The notes beneath the pieces are model-generated. The model made no database searches. It was not told where the DNA came from and saw only the letters and a list, made by a program, of their open reading frames with translations. A stretch of 64,000 nucleotides of DNA from the IMG/VR virus record IMGVR_UViG_3300032516_000004, positions 113,942 to 177,941 of that record. The stretch is one strand, 5' to 3'. Shown one piece after another: positions 1-8,019 of this stretch; position 1 is the stretch's first letter; every line of letters begins with the position of its first letter. The translations under genes and the position numbers were made by a program. Source of the stretch: a virus.

Positions 1-12
1 GAAGATTCTGAC

Positions 13-936
13 ATGACACAGGAGCGCGCTAAGCCAGAAGATAGCGCCACTGAGGCTGGTGAGTCGGCTGATCGTCAAGAGACTCAGGAAGTTAAGGGTC
101 TTGGTGATAATGTTCTTGTGGATCGTGAAGTTGATGTAGAGGATGAGAAACATACTCGTGAGCCTGGTAAGGATCAATGGGGTGGCTTCAATATTCTTGA
201 GATGCAGGATGCCGACACTAAAGAGAAGCGGGAAAAGAAAGATGTTGGCAAGGATACGGTCGTGAAGAACATTCAAACAGACCATAAAGAGAAGGTAGCT
301 GAAAAGACAGAATCTAAGAAATATGATAATCAAGTTCACGCTGCCCGCTTAGAGGGTATTTACAAGGCACGACTGGAACGGAAGATTGCTGATTTGACCA
401 AAGAGAAGGAAGATTTCAAAAATAATCTTGTGGCTCGAGTTACCCGTGCTATGAAGCTGGTTGCTCATCGTCAAGCGCTGAATCTTGAATATTCGCCGCT
501 TAAGTTGGCTATGGGTGTTGCGCTTTGTAATAAGCGTGCCCTGAATGATAAAGAGTTTTATAATCCCATGGATCAGGGGACCGCAGTTCAGTTGATTGAG
601 GCGGCGTTCAGTGAGCCTATTATTGAGGGTGTGGATAAGGCGGCTTGGGAACACCATATCGATTCATTGATTGAACGCGCCGCGTCTGTAATGCAGATGA
701 ACGATGAAGCGCTTATGCAGGTGGAGACTGATCTTAGAAATATTAAGACAGCCACTATTCCGTTTGATGAAGCGGTTGTTAATACGGATGGTGATTTTGA
801 GTTGAAGCAGGCTGCTAAGCAGGGTAATTTGCAGCTTGCACCGAAGCCAGTTGATGACGCGCCAGCTATTAACAACAAGCGTGAAGCGATTCGACGTGCA
901 GTTGGTACAACTAAAGTGGCTAGTTTAGCGAGGTAA
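13..936 (+). CDS. probable capsid scaffolding / prohead core protein (5' end may be truncated)
   Basis: The product is 307 residues if it starts at the ATG at 13. The frame is open to the window edge and no clear ribosome binding site precedes that ATG, so the true start may lie outside. Residues 1-115 are highly charged and low in complexity. Residues ~115-150 are predicted coiled coil (KARLERKIADLTKEKEDF). The C-terminal half is mixed helical. It lies two genes upstream of the major capsid protein, where scaffold or core genes usually sit. Its C-terminus carries AIRRAVGTTK (residues 292-301), nearly repeated in the capsid protein N-terminal arm. The scaffold role is inferred from position and composition; no family match is visible. 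Confidence 0.55.
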   Translation: MTQERAKPEDSATEAGESADRQETQEVKGLGDNVLVDREVDVEDEKHTREPGKDQWGGFNILEMQDADTKEKREKKDVGKDTVVKNIQTDHKEKVAEKTESKKYDNQVHAARLEGIYKARLERKIADLTKEKEDFKNNLVARVTRAMKLVAHRQALNLEYSPLKLAMGVALCNKRALNDKEFYNPMDQGTAVQLIEAAFSEPIIEGVDKAAWEHHIDSLIERAASVMQMNDEALMQVETDLRNIKTATIPFDEAVVNTDGDFELKQAAKQGNLQLAPKPVDDAPAINNKREAIRRAVGTTKVASLAR

Positions 937-1015
937 GATTGCCTTCCTAGGACAAATGCATTGTGCATGAATCTAGAGAAGGTGTTTTGGCAAACCAATT
1001 TAAAGGAGAAAAACA

Positions 1016-1813
1016 ATGGGTTCTACAGGTTTGGCCAGTCCTAGGTTAGGCGCATTTCAGAATGCCGTCTTCCCGCGAGGACTAGATTTGGGTCGGTGTG
1101 TGATTCTTCAGGATCTTGGTGTCTTCCGCGCAGCATCAGCCGCCAGTTTCGAAGCTGGTATGTTGGTACGGCAAGACGCTACCGGTAACATTGAAAAATG
1201 TGCTGGTAAGTCAGTTCTCGGTGTGGCAAAGTGGAACAAATCTGTCGTTTTCACGGCAGCGTCGGTGGATGAGCCGATTTCGTTCCCAACCGCAACGGCA
1301 GCTGTGGCCTTGAAGCATCCAAATGTTAGCAACTTCCAATTGCGTAGTGCTGTGAGTCTTGGTGGTGTTAAGTACGTGCTCACAAACGATTACACCATTA
1401 ATACGACCAATGGTATTGTTACCCGAGTGAATCCGGGTACAACACCAATTCCGCTCAGCACAACGGTATATACAACATATACCTATGAGTTGGCTTCGGC
1501 GGATCTGGACTTCCAGGGTCGTAACTTCTGGAATTTCACGGACGATGTTACCATTCAGGATAACAGAATTACGGTTATCACCGATGCATCAGCTCTGTTT
1601 ACCTCAATGTATGACACATCTCGTGATGATTACGCGCTTACGGGTGCAGGGAAGAACCTGTACTGTGGTGGTGGCGTTACGGCAGCTCTGGCTGGTTTGT
1701 TCACGACAGACAGTGCTGAAGGTGAGTTCGTTGGACACGTTATCCAACCTCCGACAGCCGATGACCCGTTCCTCGGCGTTCGGTTGGGTGGCGATCCAGT
1801 GAAGTATGCATAA
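1016..1813 (+). CDS. virion structural protein, possible capsid decoration protein
   Basis: The product is 265 residues, starting at an ATG after a strong AAAGGAG site. It is rich in Thr, Ser, Val and Gly with alternating beta-strand-like segments and no membrane segment or signal peptide, as in capsid decoration or cement proteins. It lies between the scaffold-like gene and the capsid gene and shares their relatively GC-rich composition. A hairpin follows it directly. A minor head protein is an alternative. The role rests on position and composition, not on a recognised domain. Confidence 0.5.
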   Translation: MGSTGLASPRLGAFQNAVFPRGLDLGRCVILQDLGVFRAASAASFEAGMLVRQDATGNIEKCAGKSVLGVAKWNKSVVFTAASVDEPISFPTATAAVALKHPNVSNFQLRSAVSLGGVKYVLTNDYTINTTNGIVTRVNPGTTPIPLSTTVYTTYTYELASADLDFQGRNFWNFTDDVTIQDNRITVITDASALFTSMYDTSRDDYALTGAGKNLYCGGGVTAALAGLFTTDSAEGEFVGHVIQPPTADDPFLGVRLGGDPVKYA

Positions 1814-1827
1814 TTAACCCGGTGAAT

Positions 1828-1852
1828 GGGGTGGGACATTTTGTCCCACCCC
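1828..1852 (+). terminator. stem-loop between structural gene and capsid gene
   Basis: A perfect 10-bp stem (GGGGTGGGAC / GTCCCACCCC) closes a 5-nt loop. Only a weak pyrimidine run follows (TTCTCCC), so this may act as an attenuator or an mRNA 3'-end stabiliser rather than a strong intrinsic terminator. It lies 42 bases before the capsid start codon. Confidence 0.6.
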
Positions 1853-1893
1853 TTCTCCCACAAGGAAAGTTTATTAACTAGGAGGATTGGAAA

Positions 1894-3156
1894 ATGAGTG
1901 CAGTTATTAATCCGTACAAGCGTCTTGCTGCAGCCGGGGCGGCAAAGCCTACCAGCGAGCAACGTAAAATGGTTGCAAGTTCTGCCACGCCGAAGGCTGT
2001 TGAGCAACATAGGACAAAGGCGGCAGAAAACACTCATCTGGCTTCTCGTGAAGATGAGAAGGTATGGGATGAGAGTGGAACATTTAACCCCACCGCGTAT
2101 GCCGGTGAGACGACCCGCGATGGTATTCGTCAAGCGGTTGGCAACACCAAGCTGTCAGAGCGTATGTTCGACAAGCGTGGTGAAGTTAACGCGTATGATG
2201 ACAAGGACGCCCTGCAACAGATTGCCTACTTGCTCCAAAGTGTAACCAAGAAGGCATCTCCTGGCACCTTCTATCGTGAAGCGTCTACTGATATGCCAGC
2301 TGAGGAGCGCCGCAAGGTTCTCGCAGCCGCCATGCAGGATCCCTCGGGTGAGGGTTTCGCGATTGTTGGTCAGGAGTTGTTGCTCCCGATCAAGGACATC
2401 ATCGATTACGAAGGTTGGGCTCGGAAGATCTATCGGGTTCGGCCACTCGCTCAGGGTGAGTTGTTCCGTATCGCGAAGGATGTTCGTGCAACGGCTTGGG
2501 TTGTGGGACAAGATGGTCAGTCGATTGAGAGCCGTTTGTTCGGTCGTTTCATTCAGCCGTCAGAGTTCAAAGTTACGGCATTCCCGACCGTCGACATCGA
2601 AGACATCTATCAGATGAACTATGATGTTTTGGATCGCGCTCAGGATACCGCTCGTCAAGAGATCGAGTTGGAAGAGGACAAGCGAGGCTTGGCTCTTCTA
2701 GATCGAGCTGCTTTGACCGTGAATTCGGTTACGATTTTCGCGACTCTTGGAATTTCGGCGTTTGAAGACGTTCGATACCAGGTTGAGCGGCATCGTCTGA
2801 TGGTTGAGAAGTTCTTGATCAACCGTGCCGAGCTTTCTGATATCGTGAAGACCATGAGTACTCAGGTGGATCCGGTGACCGAGCGCGAGTTGATCCTCGC
2901 CGGTTATATTGGTAACATCTTGAATGCTCAGATCATCACGGCCGCTGGTACTGGAGTTGAGGAAGTGGTACCGAGAGGGACATTCTACGCAGCCACCGGT
3001 AGTGAGTATCTTGGCGAGATGGGTGTAAGGGTGGAACTGTTTTCTGAGCCCTTCAACATGTTTTCGCACCGTCGATTAACGAAGGGTTGGGCGTTTGGCG
3101 AGATCGTTGGGTTCGGTATTCCGAACCCACGTAGTGTCAGCAAGGGACACAAATAA
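1894..3156 (+). CDS. major capsid protein (HK97-fold type)
   Basis: The product is 420 residues, with a strong TAGGAGG site before the ATG. Residues 1-~110 form a charged, Ala-rich arm like the N-terminal delta/scaffold region of HK97-like capsid proteins. The remainder has the usual length and composition of the shell domain, including a long helix region (~250-330) and a beta-rich C-terminus (FGEIVGFGIPNPRSV). It is the last gene of the head block, followed by a stem-loop. The arm holds GIRQAVGNTK (77-86), nearly the same as the end of the scaffold-like protein at 13-936. The capsid call rests on size, layout and overall pattern; cleavage of the arm is inferred. Confidence 0.75.
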   Translation: MSAVINPYKRLAAAGAAKPTSEQRKMVASSATPKAVEQHRTKAAENTHLASREDEKVWDESGTFNPTAYAGETTRDGIRQAVGNTKLSERMFDKRGEVNAYDDKDALQQIAYLLQSVTKKASPGTFYREASTDMPAEERRKVLAAAMQDPSGEGFAIVGQELLLPIKDIIDYEGWARKIYRVRPLAQGELFRIAKDVRATAWVVGQDGQSIESRLFGRFIQPSEFKVTAFPTVDIEDIYQMNYDVLDRAQDTARQEIELEEDKRGLALLDRAALTVNSVTIFATLGISAFEDVRYQVERHRLMVEKFLINRAELSDIVKTMSTQVDPVTERELILAGYIGNILNAQIITAAGTGVEEVVPRGTFYAATGSEYLGEMGVRVELFSEPFNMFSHRRLTKGWAFGEIVGFGIPNPRSVSKGHK

Positions 3157-3184
3157 CGCAACGCGTTATGATTAAGTGATGATT

Positions 3185-3207
3185 TGTGGGGCGCTCGTCG
3201 CCCCACA
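3185..3207 (+). terminator. stem-loop terminator after capsid gene
   Basis: A perfect 9-bp GC-rich stem (TGTGGGGCG / CGCCCCACA) with a 5-nt loop lies 28 bases after the capsid stop codon and is followed by an AT-rich stretch (TTCATATTAAAT). It probably ends the head-gene transcript and separates it from the AT-rich homing endonuclease downstream. Confidence 0.7.
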
Positions 3208-3258
3208 TTCATATTAAATCTTACATAATTGGTATATTTTATGCAACTATAGAATAAT

Positions 3259-4680
3259 GTGGCTCAGCGCATTGATATATCTGAAGATGCTTTAATACAA
3301 GATTGTGAAAACGGTCTTTTACAATCTGAAATGGCCCGAAAGTATAATGTGAGCAAAACCACTATTAGTCAAAAGATTAAATTATATGGTATAAAATATA
3401 CACCACGTTCTCAAAATCCAAGATATAGTGCTTTAATGTCTCAAGCATCTAATAAAATGTGGGACAATCAGGAATTACGACAACAGACTGGCAATCGAGC
3501 TAAGCAGCGCTGGGCCACAGAGCAATATCGTGAGAAGATTCAAGAAACTTACCAGAAGACAGATTACGCGAAGCGTCAGGGTGAAATATCAAAGTTGGCG
3601 TGGCAGGATGATAAATATAGAAATCACTTAGTGTTATTATTTACATCTAATGAATTTAGAAATAAACAGCGTCAAAAATCTAATGATTGGTGGAATGATC
3701 CAAATAGAAGGCAGCAAGCTAGTAAAAGGACAAAACAAAATTGGACTAATGAAGAATTTCAACATAAGGTAGCAGTTGGTCAGAGTAAAGTTCCAAGAAC
3801 AATGACCACCCCACATAGGCAGGTATGTAATTTACTTGATGCTATGGGCATAGAATATCAAACAGAGGTTCCAATAGCTAAGTATAGATTTGATATTTTG
3901 ATACCTTCTCATAAGCTTTTTATTGAAACACAAGGTGATTATTGGCATGGTGAAAAGAAAAATGTAATCTGGCGAGATAGGGCTAAAGGATCATACATAG
4001 CCAACAATTTTCCGCAGTATAGGTATAAAGAATTATGGGAACATGAATGTGAGACCGAAGATTATGTTAGACATAAGCTAGAATATTGGCTTGGTGCTAA
4101 AATAAATCTTAAAGATTACAATTTTGACGATATACAAATTAAAACTGTAGATCGTGATGTGGCTAGTAAGTTTATTCGTGATTGGCACTATTTACATAAA
4201 GGCAGATTTGGTCTAGATATAGGTGGCTTTATAAGTGATCAGCTGGTTGTGTTGACTCGTTTTACGTCTGTTACTCGTCTCGAAATGGCTACAACAATAG
4301 GCTACCATCATAAAGAGGTATTGGAATTATCTAGATTATGTATCCATCCAGCATATCAGAAGAAGAATCTGGGTTCTTGGTTTTTGTCACGAGTTGAGGG
4401 TGTCATTAGACATTTAAGACCAGACATTAAGTGTTTGGTATCGTTTGCTGATATGACATATGGACATACGGGGGCAGTTTATAAGGCATCAAATTGGCAG
4501 TTAATATCAGAAACTAAACCAGATTATTGGTATGTGAAAGAGGATGGTTGGGTAATGCATAAGAAAACATTATGGAATAAGGCTAAGGATGTTGGATTAA
4601 CTGAAAACGATTTTGCTGCTAGATTTGGATATGTTAAAGTGTGGGGTAAAGAAAAATTTAAGTTTATTAAGAAACTGTAG
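3259..4680 (+). CDS. homing-type endonuclease: HTH, tryptophan repeats, Vsr-like nuclease and Mom-like C-terminal domain
   Basis: The product is 473 residues from a GTG start. Residues ~8-45 look like a helix-turn-helix (SEMARKYNVSKTTIS). Residues ~55-185 are repeats of a W-x-D/N-x-EYR type as in NUMOD DNA-binding modules. Residues ~190-285 resemble Vsr/EDxHD nucleases: RFDILIPS, then IETQGDYWHG, then ELWEHECE. Residues ~300-455 resemble the Mom-type GNAT-like fold: ELSRLCIHPAYQKKNLGSWF and SFADMTYGHTGAVYKASNW. It is a paralogue of the protein at 26658-28265. The AT-rich gene stands alone between the capsid operon and an oppositely oriented cluster, typical of a free-standing homing gene. An extended -10-like TGGTATATT lies just upstream. 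Confidence 0.75.
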   Translation: MAQRIDISEDALIQDCENGLLQSEMARKYNVSKTTISQKIKLYGIKYTPRSQNPRYSALMSQASNKMWDNQELRQQTGNRAKQRWATEQYREKIQETYQKTDYAKRQGEISKLAWQDDKYRNHLVLLFTSNEFRNKQRQKSNDWWNDPNRRQQASKRTKQNWTNEEFQHKVAVGQSKVPRTMTTPHRQVCNLLDAMGIEYQTEVPIAKYRFDILIPSHKLFIETQGDYWHGEKKNVIWRDRAKGSYIANNFPQYRYKELWEHECETEDYVRHKLEYWLGAKINLKDYNFDDIQIKTVDRDVASKFIRDWHYLHKGRFGLDIGGFISDQLVVLTRFTSVTRLEMATTIGYHHKEVLELSRLCIHPAYQKKNLGSWFLSRVEGVIRHLRPDIKCLVSFADMTYGHTGAVYKASNWQLISETKPDYWYVKEDGWVMHKKTLWNKAKDVGLTENDFAARFGYVKVWGKEKFKFIKKL

Positions 4681-4717
4681 AGGCTGACGAGGTAGAGCCT
4701 ACACCCATTAAGTCTGT

Positions 4718-4933
4718 TTACTGATGTTCTACAAGCACGACACGTATATCACTAGGTAGATTACTTGCAGAAGTTAGGTATAGCTTTGCTTTACAGTCTG
4801 GACAATGTACAATTACACCAGCGCTGTGTGACTGGCTTGCTCCCAAAGCACACTCTAAATTTAGTATTCTTTGGTTCTGCTGCCTCAAATCTTTGAGCAT
4901 CAATTCAATCGTGGCTGTTGGGTCAAGGGTCAT
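4718..4933 (-). CDS. small protein with a CxxC zinc-ribbon-like pair
   Basis: The product is 71 residues with an N-terminal helix (IELMLKDLRQQNQRILNLE) and a C-terminal half containing HCPDCKAKLYL. Its ATG overlaps the stop of the preceding 42-residue gene (ATGA), which suggests translational coupling. It is the last gene of the leftward cluster and converges on the homing endonuclease across only 37 bases. No family recognised. Confidence 0.65.
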   Translation of the reverse strand: MTLDPTATIELMLKDLRQQNQRILNLECALGASQSHSAGVIVHCPDCKAKLYLTSASNLPSDIRVVLVEHQ

Positions 4934-5058
4934 TTGTTATCCTTTTGTTTTCTCAGACACCCATCCTCTGGGGTTAATGCTGTAGTTTTAGTATCGGGAC
5001 ACCCATAGTATCCACAGTATTGATTCATTGAGTAATCAGTCAGAATGTTGGTTTTCAT
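4930..5058 (-). CDS. 42-residue hypothetical protein, Cys-containing
   Basis: The short frame (begins MKTNILTDYS, ends RKQKDNK) is supported by its ATGA junction with the next gene, a GAAAG-like site 7 bases before the ATG, and the tight packing of the cluster. It contains CGYYGCPD, a possible metal-binding pair. Its 5' end overlaps the gene upstream by 23 bases. Confidence 0.5.
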   Translation of the reverse strand: MKTNILTDYSMNQYCGYYGCPDTKTTALTPEDGCLRKQKDNK

Positions 5059-5185
5059 GGGCTACTTTCAAACATAAATCCAGATGATCGTCATCAACGC
5101 TGCCGTCGTCTAATGTAATGTGAAGACAACACCCCGCACAGTGTCGATCATAAATTTGATCAACTAATTGTTTGATTTCACTCAT
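5036..5185 (-). CDS. 49-residue hypothetical protein
   Basis: The frame begins MSEIKQLVDQIYDRHCAGCC and continues with an acidic segment (DDGSVDDDHLDL). An AAGGGA-like site lies just upstream. The start ATG would form a perfect TAATG junction with the upstream gene if the 41-bp duplication at 5304-5385 were collapsed to one copy, which supports this as a real start. Confidence 0.6.
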   Translation of the reverse strand: MSEIKQLVDQIYDRHCAGCCLHITLDDGSVDDDHLDLCLKVAHENQHSD

Positions 5186-5261
5186 TAGTATGTCCCTTTA
5201 AGGAAGGTGACGGGATAGAGCATATGTTCATCAGGTCTGTTCATTGGGGGTTTCATTTGTA

Positions 5262-5612
5262 CTAGCGCAGCCATTGCGCTAACTTTATGTAAACAATTAC
5301 CGTGAAAGTTAGGTGAATCACTATGGACCGGCTTAATTCTCCAGGAAAGTTAGGTGAATCACTATGGACCGGCTTAATTCTCCAGTAGATGTCTGTTATA
5401 CCATGTGATTCAGCGAGTTTTACAATTTGTTGATACAGGGTCTCAATATCAACATTGTTATCGCCAAAGTATATATTTTCTGGATATCTAGTCTGAACCA
5501 TCAAGTATTTATCATCAATGCGTTGTATGCTCGCAATACCTTCAACCATTTTTAATATTTCACCCTGTTCTAGAGTGTGTTCACGTAGATGGTAGCTTTC
5601 AGTCGTTGTCAT
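5262..5612 (-). pseudogene. hypothetical gene whose 3' end is frameshifted by a 41-bp tandem duplication
   Basis: As it stands the frame gives about 116 residues from the ATG at 5612 (MTTTESYHLREH) to a stop at 5262. A perfect 41-bp tandem repeat near the 3' end shifts the frame, since 41 is not a multiple of 3. The last ~25 residues are therefore the repeated DNA read in a second frame. Removing one copy gives an uninterrupted frame ending with TAA at 5185-5187, which overlaps the next gene's ATG as TAATG. The start overlaps the upstream gene by 14 bases. No domain is recognised; IYWRIKPVHS sits just before the shift. It may still make a functional protein with an altered tail. Confidence 0.65.
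5304..5385. repeat. perfect 41-bp tandem duplication (two copies)
   Basis: The copies occupy 5304-5344 and 5345-5385, are identical and abut without a spacer. The unit begins GAAAGTTAGGTGAATC and ends TTAATTCTCCAG. It lies inside a coding region and causes a frameshift. It could be a recent slippage or recombination event in this isolate, or an assembly artefact. Confidence 0.95.
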
Positions 5613-5877
5613 CTTTTGGTTCCTCGGTAATAGCACGCTCTTGAACCACGAATTGTCTTTGATGGTTAAACATGCCATTAGCATCGAAGACAGGAGCAAT
5701 TGCGGTATAGGCAGCAATTCGCATTCCACGTGGGACTTCGAACACCATCAGCTCTCTCGTGTGTTGATCTAGCATATTATCAATAGTTCGCCACCGATAA
5801 GTGGCGTCGAAACTTGACCAGTTATTGACACCGAACTTTGCCAATCGCTCTCCCACGATATCCATAATAGTTTTCAT
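5599..5877 (-). CDS. hypothetical protein, 92 residues
   Basis: The product starts MKTIMDIVGERLAKFG and ends in an acidic tail (EEPKDDND). It is mixed alpha/beta with no recognised motif. The start codon overlaps the stop of the upstream gene (ATGA), and its own 3' end overlaps the next gene by 14 bases, so it is part of a translationally coupled string. Confidence 0.65.
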   Translation of the reverse strand: MKTIMDIVGERLAKFGVNNWSSFDATYRWRTIDNMLDQHTRELMVFEVPRGMRIAAYTAIAPVFDANGMFNHQRQFVVQERAITEEPKDDND

Positions 5878-6110
5878 GGTTGTTCTGCAATCGCCCCGAT
5901 TTCGTGGATGGTTTTAATTAGACTATTAATCAAATCTTTATGTTGATCGTCGTACATTAAGTCAAGGGAGACAGTTAGCCGTACCTCGGGTGAGCAGTCC
6001 ATAGCAATTGGACGTCCCCAATTCTCGGTTGTCATTTCATGGGGCTCCGCGTATCGGGGCTTTACGTCTCGTGATTGGGATAGCTTAAATGGTGTTACAC
6101 AATGAATCAT
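5874..6110 (-). CDS. hypothetical protein, 78 residues
   Basis: I chose the ATG at 6110 (MIHCVTPFKLSQS) because AAGGAG lies 6 bases upstream. A longer in-frame start would run into the NADAR gene. The C-terminal half is an acidic amphipathic segment (DDQHKDLINSLIKTIHEIG). No family recognised. Confidence 0.65.
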   Translation of the reverse strand: MIHCVTPFKLSQSRDVKPRYAEPHEMTTENWGRPIAMDCSPEVRLTVSLDLMYDDQHKDLINSLIKTIHEIGAIAEQP

Positions 6111-6120
6111 TGGATTCTCC

Positions 6121-6570
6121 TTAGATTTTTTGGTCCCAGTACATACGACCTTCAATAATTTCTTGTCTTACACGCATTAGTATCTTACCCAGATGATTTT
6201 GTCCTTTGCCGCCACATACACCCCAGAACTTATCACCCCAGGTATTACCTTCGATCAATTCTACATTACCGGTTCCTAATAGATCTAGGGTCAACGATGG
6301 GCTGTTAGCAAACTTATTACGAACCAAATATTCCATGAGCGGTATTTTGATTTTGCTGAAGTCAGCACGCATGGTGACCTGTCTACCTAGAATCCTCGCA
6401 TCTCCTGGTGAATAAGTGTTTCGTATCGCCTCACTGGCCTGTGGATTAAACGTTTTGGTTGCTTGATATGCATGTTCTACAGATTTATATTCAATACCAT
6501 TTAAGTATACCGGTGATTCATAAAAATTAGACAGGAATCGATAAATACCTGTGAACCTATTAATTGCCAT
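6121..6570 (-). CDS. NADAR (YbiA-like) family protein
   Basis: The product is 149 residues, the usual size of the family. Matching features: the N-terminal FLSNFYESPVYLNG segment, EYKSVEHAYQATKT, then NTWGDKFWGVCGGKGQN and the C-terminal helix LGKILMRVRQEI. NADAR proteins act on N-glycosidic bonds of ADP-ribose-type substrates, and some are reported to remove ADP-ribose from guanine in DNA, countering DarT-type toxins. A counter-defence role here is inferred. It is the first gene of a leftward string and is divergent from the phosphoesterase at 6615. Confidence 0.88.
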   Translation of the reverse strand: MAINRFTGIYRFLSNFYESPVYLNGIEYKSVEHAYQATKTFNPQASEAIRNTYSPGDARILGRQVTMRADFSKIKIPLMEYLVRNKFANSPSLTLDLLGTGNVELIEGNTWGDKFWGVCGGKGQNHLGKILMRVRQEIIEGRMYWDQKI

Positions 6571-6614
6571 GTAGCGATATATAAATTTGATGTTCTATTA
6601 ATTTATAGTTAGAC
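6571..6614. promoter_or_regulatory. divergent AT-rich intergenic region
   Basis: These 44 bases separate two divergent start codons and are almost entirely A/T, with TATATAAAT and TTTATAG elements. Both flanking genes must be driven from here, but no convincing -35/-10 pair can be assigned on either strand. Neither start has a strong Shine-Dalgarno sequence. Confidence 0.4.
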
Positions 6615-7187
6615 ATGGCGATTTGGTTTACATCGGACACACATTTCAAACACGCTAACATCCTTAAGTATTGTGGTCGTCCATTTGACAATATTGGGAC
6701 TCATGATCAGACGCTAATTAAACGTTGGAATAATAAAGTTCAGCCAGATGATGTGGTATATCATTTGGGTGATTTTGCGTTTGGTAGATCAGAAGATTGG
6801 ATGACGATTATTAGACAATTAAATGGTTGTATTAATCTGATCAAGGGCAACCATGATCATAGTGATAAATTGAAGAAACTCAAGGAATTACCAGGCAAGA
6901 ATCTCAATTTCTTGGGTCACTATCACGAGGTAAAGGTTGACGATGAAGAAATGGATGTTACTCAGGTAATTGTGCTATTTCATTACCCGATTGAGTCATG
7001 GAATAAGCGACATCATGGGTCTTGGCACCTACACGGCCATACGCACAATAATCTTATGTCACCAGAGTATCAGGCTAGGCTGGATGTTAGCGTTGACAGT
7101 CACGATTATTCGCCGATTTCTTATGATGACGTGAAAACACTGATGACCCGAAAGGTATTCAAGGTAATCGATCACCACGGGTCATAG
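6615..7187 (+). CDS. calcineurin-like metallophosphoesterase
   Basis: The product is 190 residues. The family metal ligands appear in order: SDTHFKHANI, GDFAFG, KGNHDHSD, then LFHYPIESW and HGHTHNN near residue 145. These phosphoesterases hydrolyse phosphomono- or diesters with two metal ions; the substrate cannot be read from sequence. It is the only rightward gene between 4.7 and 11 kb. Its 3' end overlaps the convergent gene by 6 bases. Confidence 0.9.
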   Translation: MAIWFTSDTHFKHANILKYCGRPFDNIGTHDQTLIKRWNNKVQPDDVVYHLGDFAFGRSEDWMTIIRQLNGCINLIKGNHDHSDKLKKLKELPGKNLNFLGHYHEVKVDDEEMDVTQVIVLFHYPIESWNKRHHGSWHLHGHTHNNLMSPEYQARLDVSVDSHDYSPISYDDVKTLMTRKVFKVIDHHGS

Positions 7188-7412
7188 TGTATATTTACCA
7201 GTTTCCTGATATTGTTTTCTTAATTCTCGAATATCTTGTTCATTTAGGTAATGAATAAAAGTTTGCCATGGTTTTGGCTCTTGTCCAAATTCCCATATGA
7301 GGTTATATTTATTTCGTATGGCAAATCTTATTAACATGTGTTGTTTGTGGTTGGATAAGACCAACACTTCAAATGTGTCGTCGTCCATAGTTATTAAGGC
7401 ATTTAGGTCCAT
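7182..7412 (-). CDS. hypothetical protein, 76 residues
   Basis: The product begins MDLNALITMDDDTFEVLVL. It follows the gene upstream by one base and converges on the phosphoesterase with a 6-base overlap. It is mixed helical with several aromatic residues (KPWQTFIHYL) and has no recognised family. Confidence 0.6.
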   Translation of the reverse strand: MDLNALITMDDDTFEVLVLSNHKQHMLIRFAIRNKYNLIWEFGQEPKPWQTFIHYLNEQDIRELRKQYQETGKYTL

Positions 7413-7413
7413 G

Positions 7414-8019
7414 TTATTTCTTAACCGAGTTCATATAGAACCATCGATTCGGCGCATAGATGACCCATTGTTCACCGTCCCATCGTTTGAACACGTCATC
7501 GCCGGGATTGTAGTAACAATCACCAGTTGTGGGTGATTCTGGGCATTTGTCTTCCGCTTGTAACAGCATGCCGCTTCGGTCCACAGAGTTTTCTCGATGG
7601 ATCTTGATTGTTTCCCGATCGCTATTGATTAGTGCTAGAATTAATACAGAAACATGTGGGTCTTCACACGGTTTCCACATATTGTTACCTAACATGTCTT
7701 TACTTAGAAATTCACATTTAAGTTCGTAGTTCGAGGTATCATACGACTTTGGTACCCAGGCGGCTCGCCAAGTGTTTTCTTGATTTGTCCATTCCACATA
7801 TTGGGGTTTCTTATCACATCTACACCCAACATCTTTACAAGTAAGTTCTTTAGCCATTGATAGCTCCTCACAGCATTTTTGACAATCTCGATTGTCGTTT
7901 GCAATTAAATATAGGTTAATCGGCGATCCACCATTAAAGAAATGATTATTAATAGTATGGTCCAAATCTGGTAAAATGTCTTTCCAGTTTTGGAGTGACA
8001 CAACAGTTACTTTATTCAT
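7414..8019 (-). CDS. hypothetical protein with a Cys-rich centre, 201 residues
   Basis: The start at 8019 (MNKVTVVSLQNWKDILP) overlaps the 3' end of the HNH gene by 8 bases. A Cys cluster lies near residues 43-65 (CQKCCEE, then CKDVGCRCDKKP), and the C-terminal third contains CYYNPGDDVFKRWDGEQW, a Gly/Trp-rich beta pattern. The Cys cluster suggests a bound metal. Function unknown. Confidence 0.6.
   Translation of the reverse strand: MNKVTVVSLQNWKDILPDLDHTINNHFFNGGSPINLYLIANDNRDCQKCCEELSMAKELTCKDVGCRCDKKPQYVEWTNQENTWRAAWVPKSYDTSNYELKCEFLSKDMLGNNMWKPCEDPHVSVLILALINSDRETIKIHRENSVDRSGMLLQAEDKCPESPTTGDCYYNPGDDVFKRWDGEQWVIYAPNRWFYMNSVKK

Noticed and set aside
4681-4717. Terminator between convergent genes
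   Set aside because: Only a 5-bp AGGCT/AGCCT inverted repeat with a 10-nt loop and no T-tract.
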